This document shows positions 5,278 to 5,317 of a DNA stretch of 5,317 bases, in pieces (the first letter of the stretch is position 1; each line of letters opens with the position of its first letter). The stretch is from positions 1 to 5,317 of the forward strand of contig CAYQJS010000112.1 of NCBI GenBank assembly GCA_964417895.1. The letters are read 5' to 3'. Below the pieces are notes generated by a model, which made no database searches, was not told the origin of the DNA, and saw only the letters and a list, made by a program, of their open reading frames with translations. This DNA comes from CAYQJS01 sp964417895. GTDB taxonomy: Bacteria; Chloroflexota; UBA6077; SHYK01. Made by a program: the position numbers and the translations under genes.

Positions 5278-5317
5278 CTCATCGTTATACATAAGTCTGT
5301 CGAGCAGTTGTGATGCA
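5278..5317. other. Unidentified AT-richer segment at the window edge
   Basis: The last 40 bases (beginning CTCATCGTTATACATAAG) are visibly richer in A/T than the rest of the window and continue beyond it. They do not extend the aspartic protease in any frame I can recognise. They could be the end of an insertion sequence or the spacer before another gene. Too little is present to decide. Confidence 0.3.

Noticed and set aside
3786..5282. 498-codon minus-strand open frame overlapping uvrC
   Set aside because: It reads uvrC in a wrong frame (serine/arginine/threonine-rich), and its first residues (MSPLGEGWGEG) are only a translation of REP-like copy E.

Overview
This is a 5.3 kb piece of a GC-rich bacterial chromosome. 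The genes show ordinary Shine-Dalgarno-type bacterial organisation. The UvrC sequence style and the abundant C/G-rich intergenic palindromes and heptamer repeats would suit an environmental lineage such as Chloroflexota, but this assignment is only an inference and is weak.

Layout, left to right. Positions 1-54 hold a tandem array of the heptamer GAGGACT/GAGGACC. Positions 189-266 hold two further heptamer arrays (CAATCCG, then CAATCAG), which lie inside the apparent 5' end of the first gene. That gene (161-1399, +) encodes a C45/acyl-CoA:6-aminopenicillanate acyltransferase-like Ntn-hydrolase. It converges on a minus-strand gene for a stand-alone FIST-domain sensor protein (1671-2843). The 271 bp between them carry an inverted pair of REP-like hairpins plus smaller hairpins. 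Upstream of the FIST gene is a 340 bp non-coding stretch (2847-3186). It holds a roughly 149 bp nested-palindrome element resembling a MITE (2904-3052) and a second inverted pair of REP-like hairpins. Next comes a complete uvrC (3187-5025, -), with every known catalytic and Fe-S ligand residue in place. Behind uvrC (5104-5253, -) is the 49-codon C-terminal remnant of a clan AA (retropepsin-like) aspartic protease. Its reading frame runs straight into a fifth REP-like copy, followed by about 40 bp of unidentified, more AT-rich DNA at the window edge.

The genes do not form an obvious functional pathway: a nucleotide-excision-repair nuclease, a ligand-sensing domain protein and a secondary-metabolism-type acyltransferase/hydrolase. 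The noteworthy content is the repeat landscape. Every gap between genes contains hairpins or palindromes, two gene ends are touched by repeats (the acyltransferase start and the broken protease), and the MITE-like element keeps palindrome symmetry through paired base changes. I see no CRISPR array, tRNA, rRNA, integrase, transposase or defence module, and no coherent undescribed gene system.
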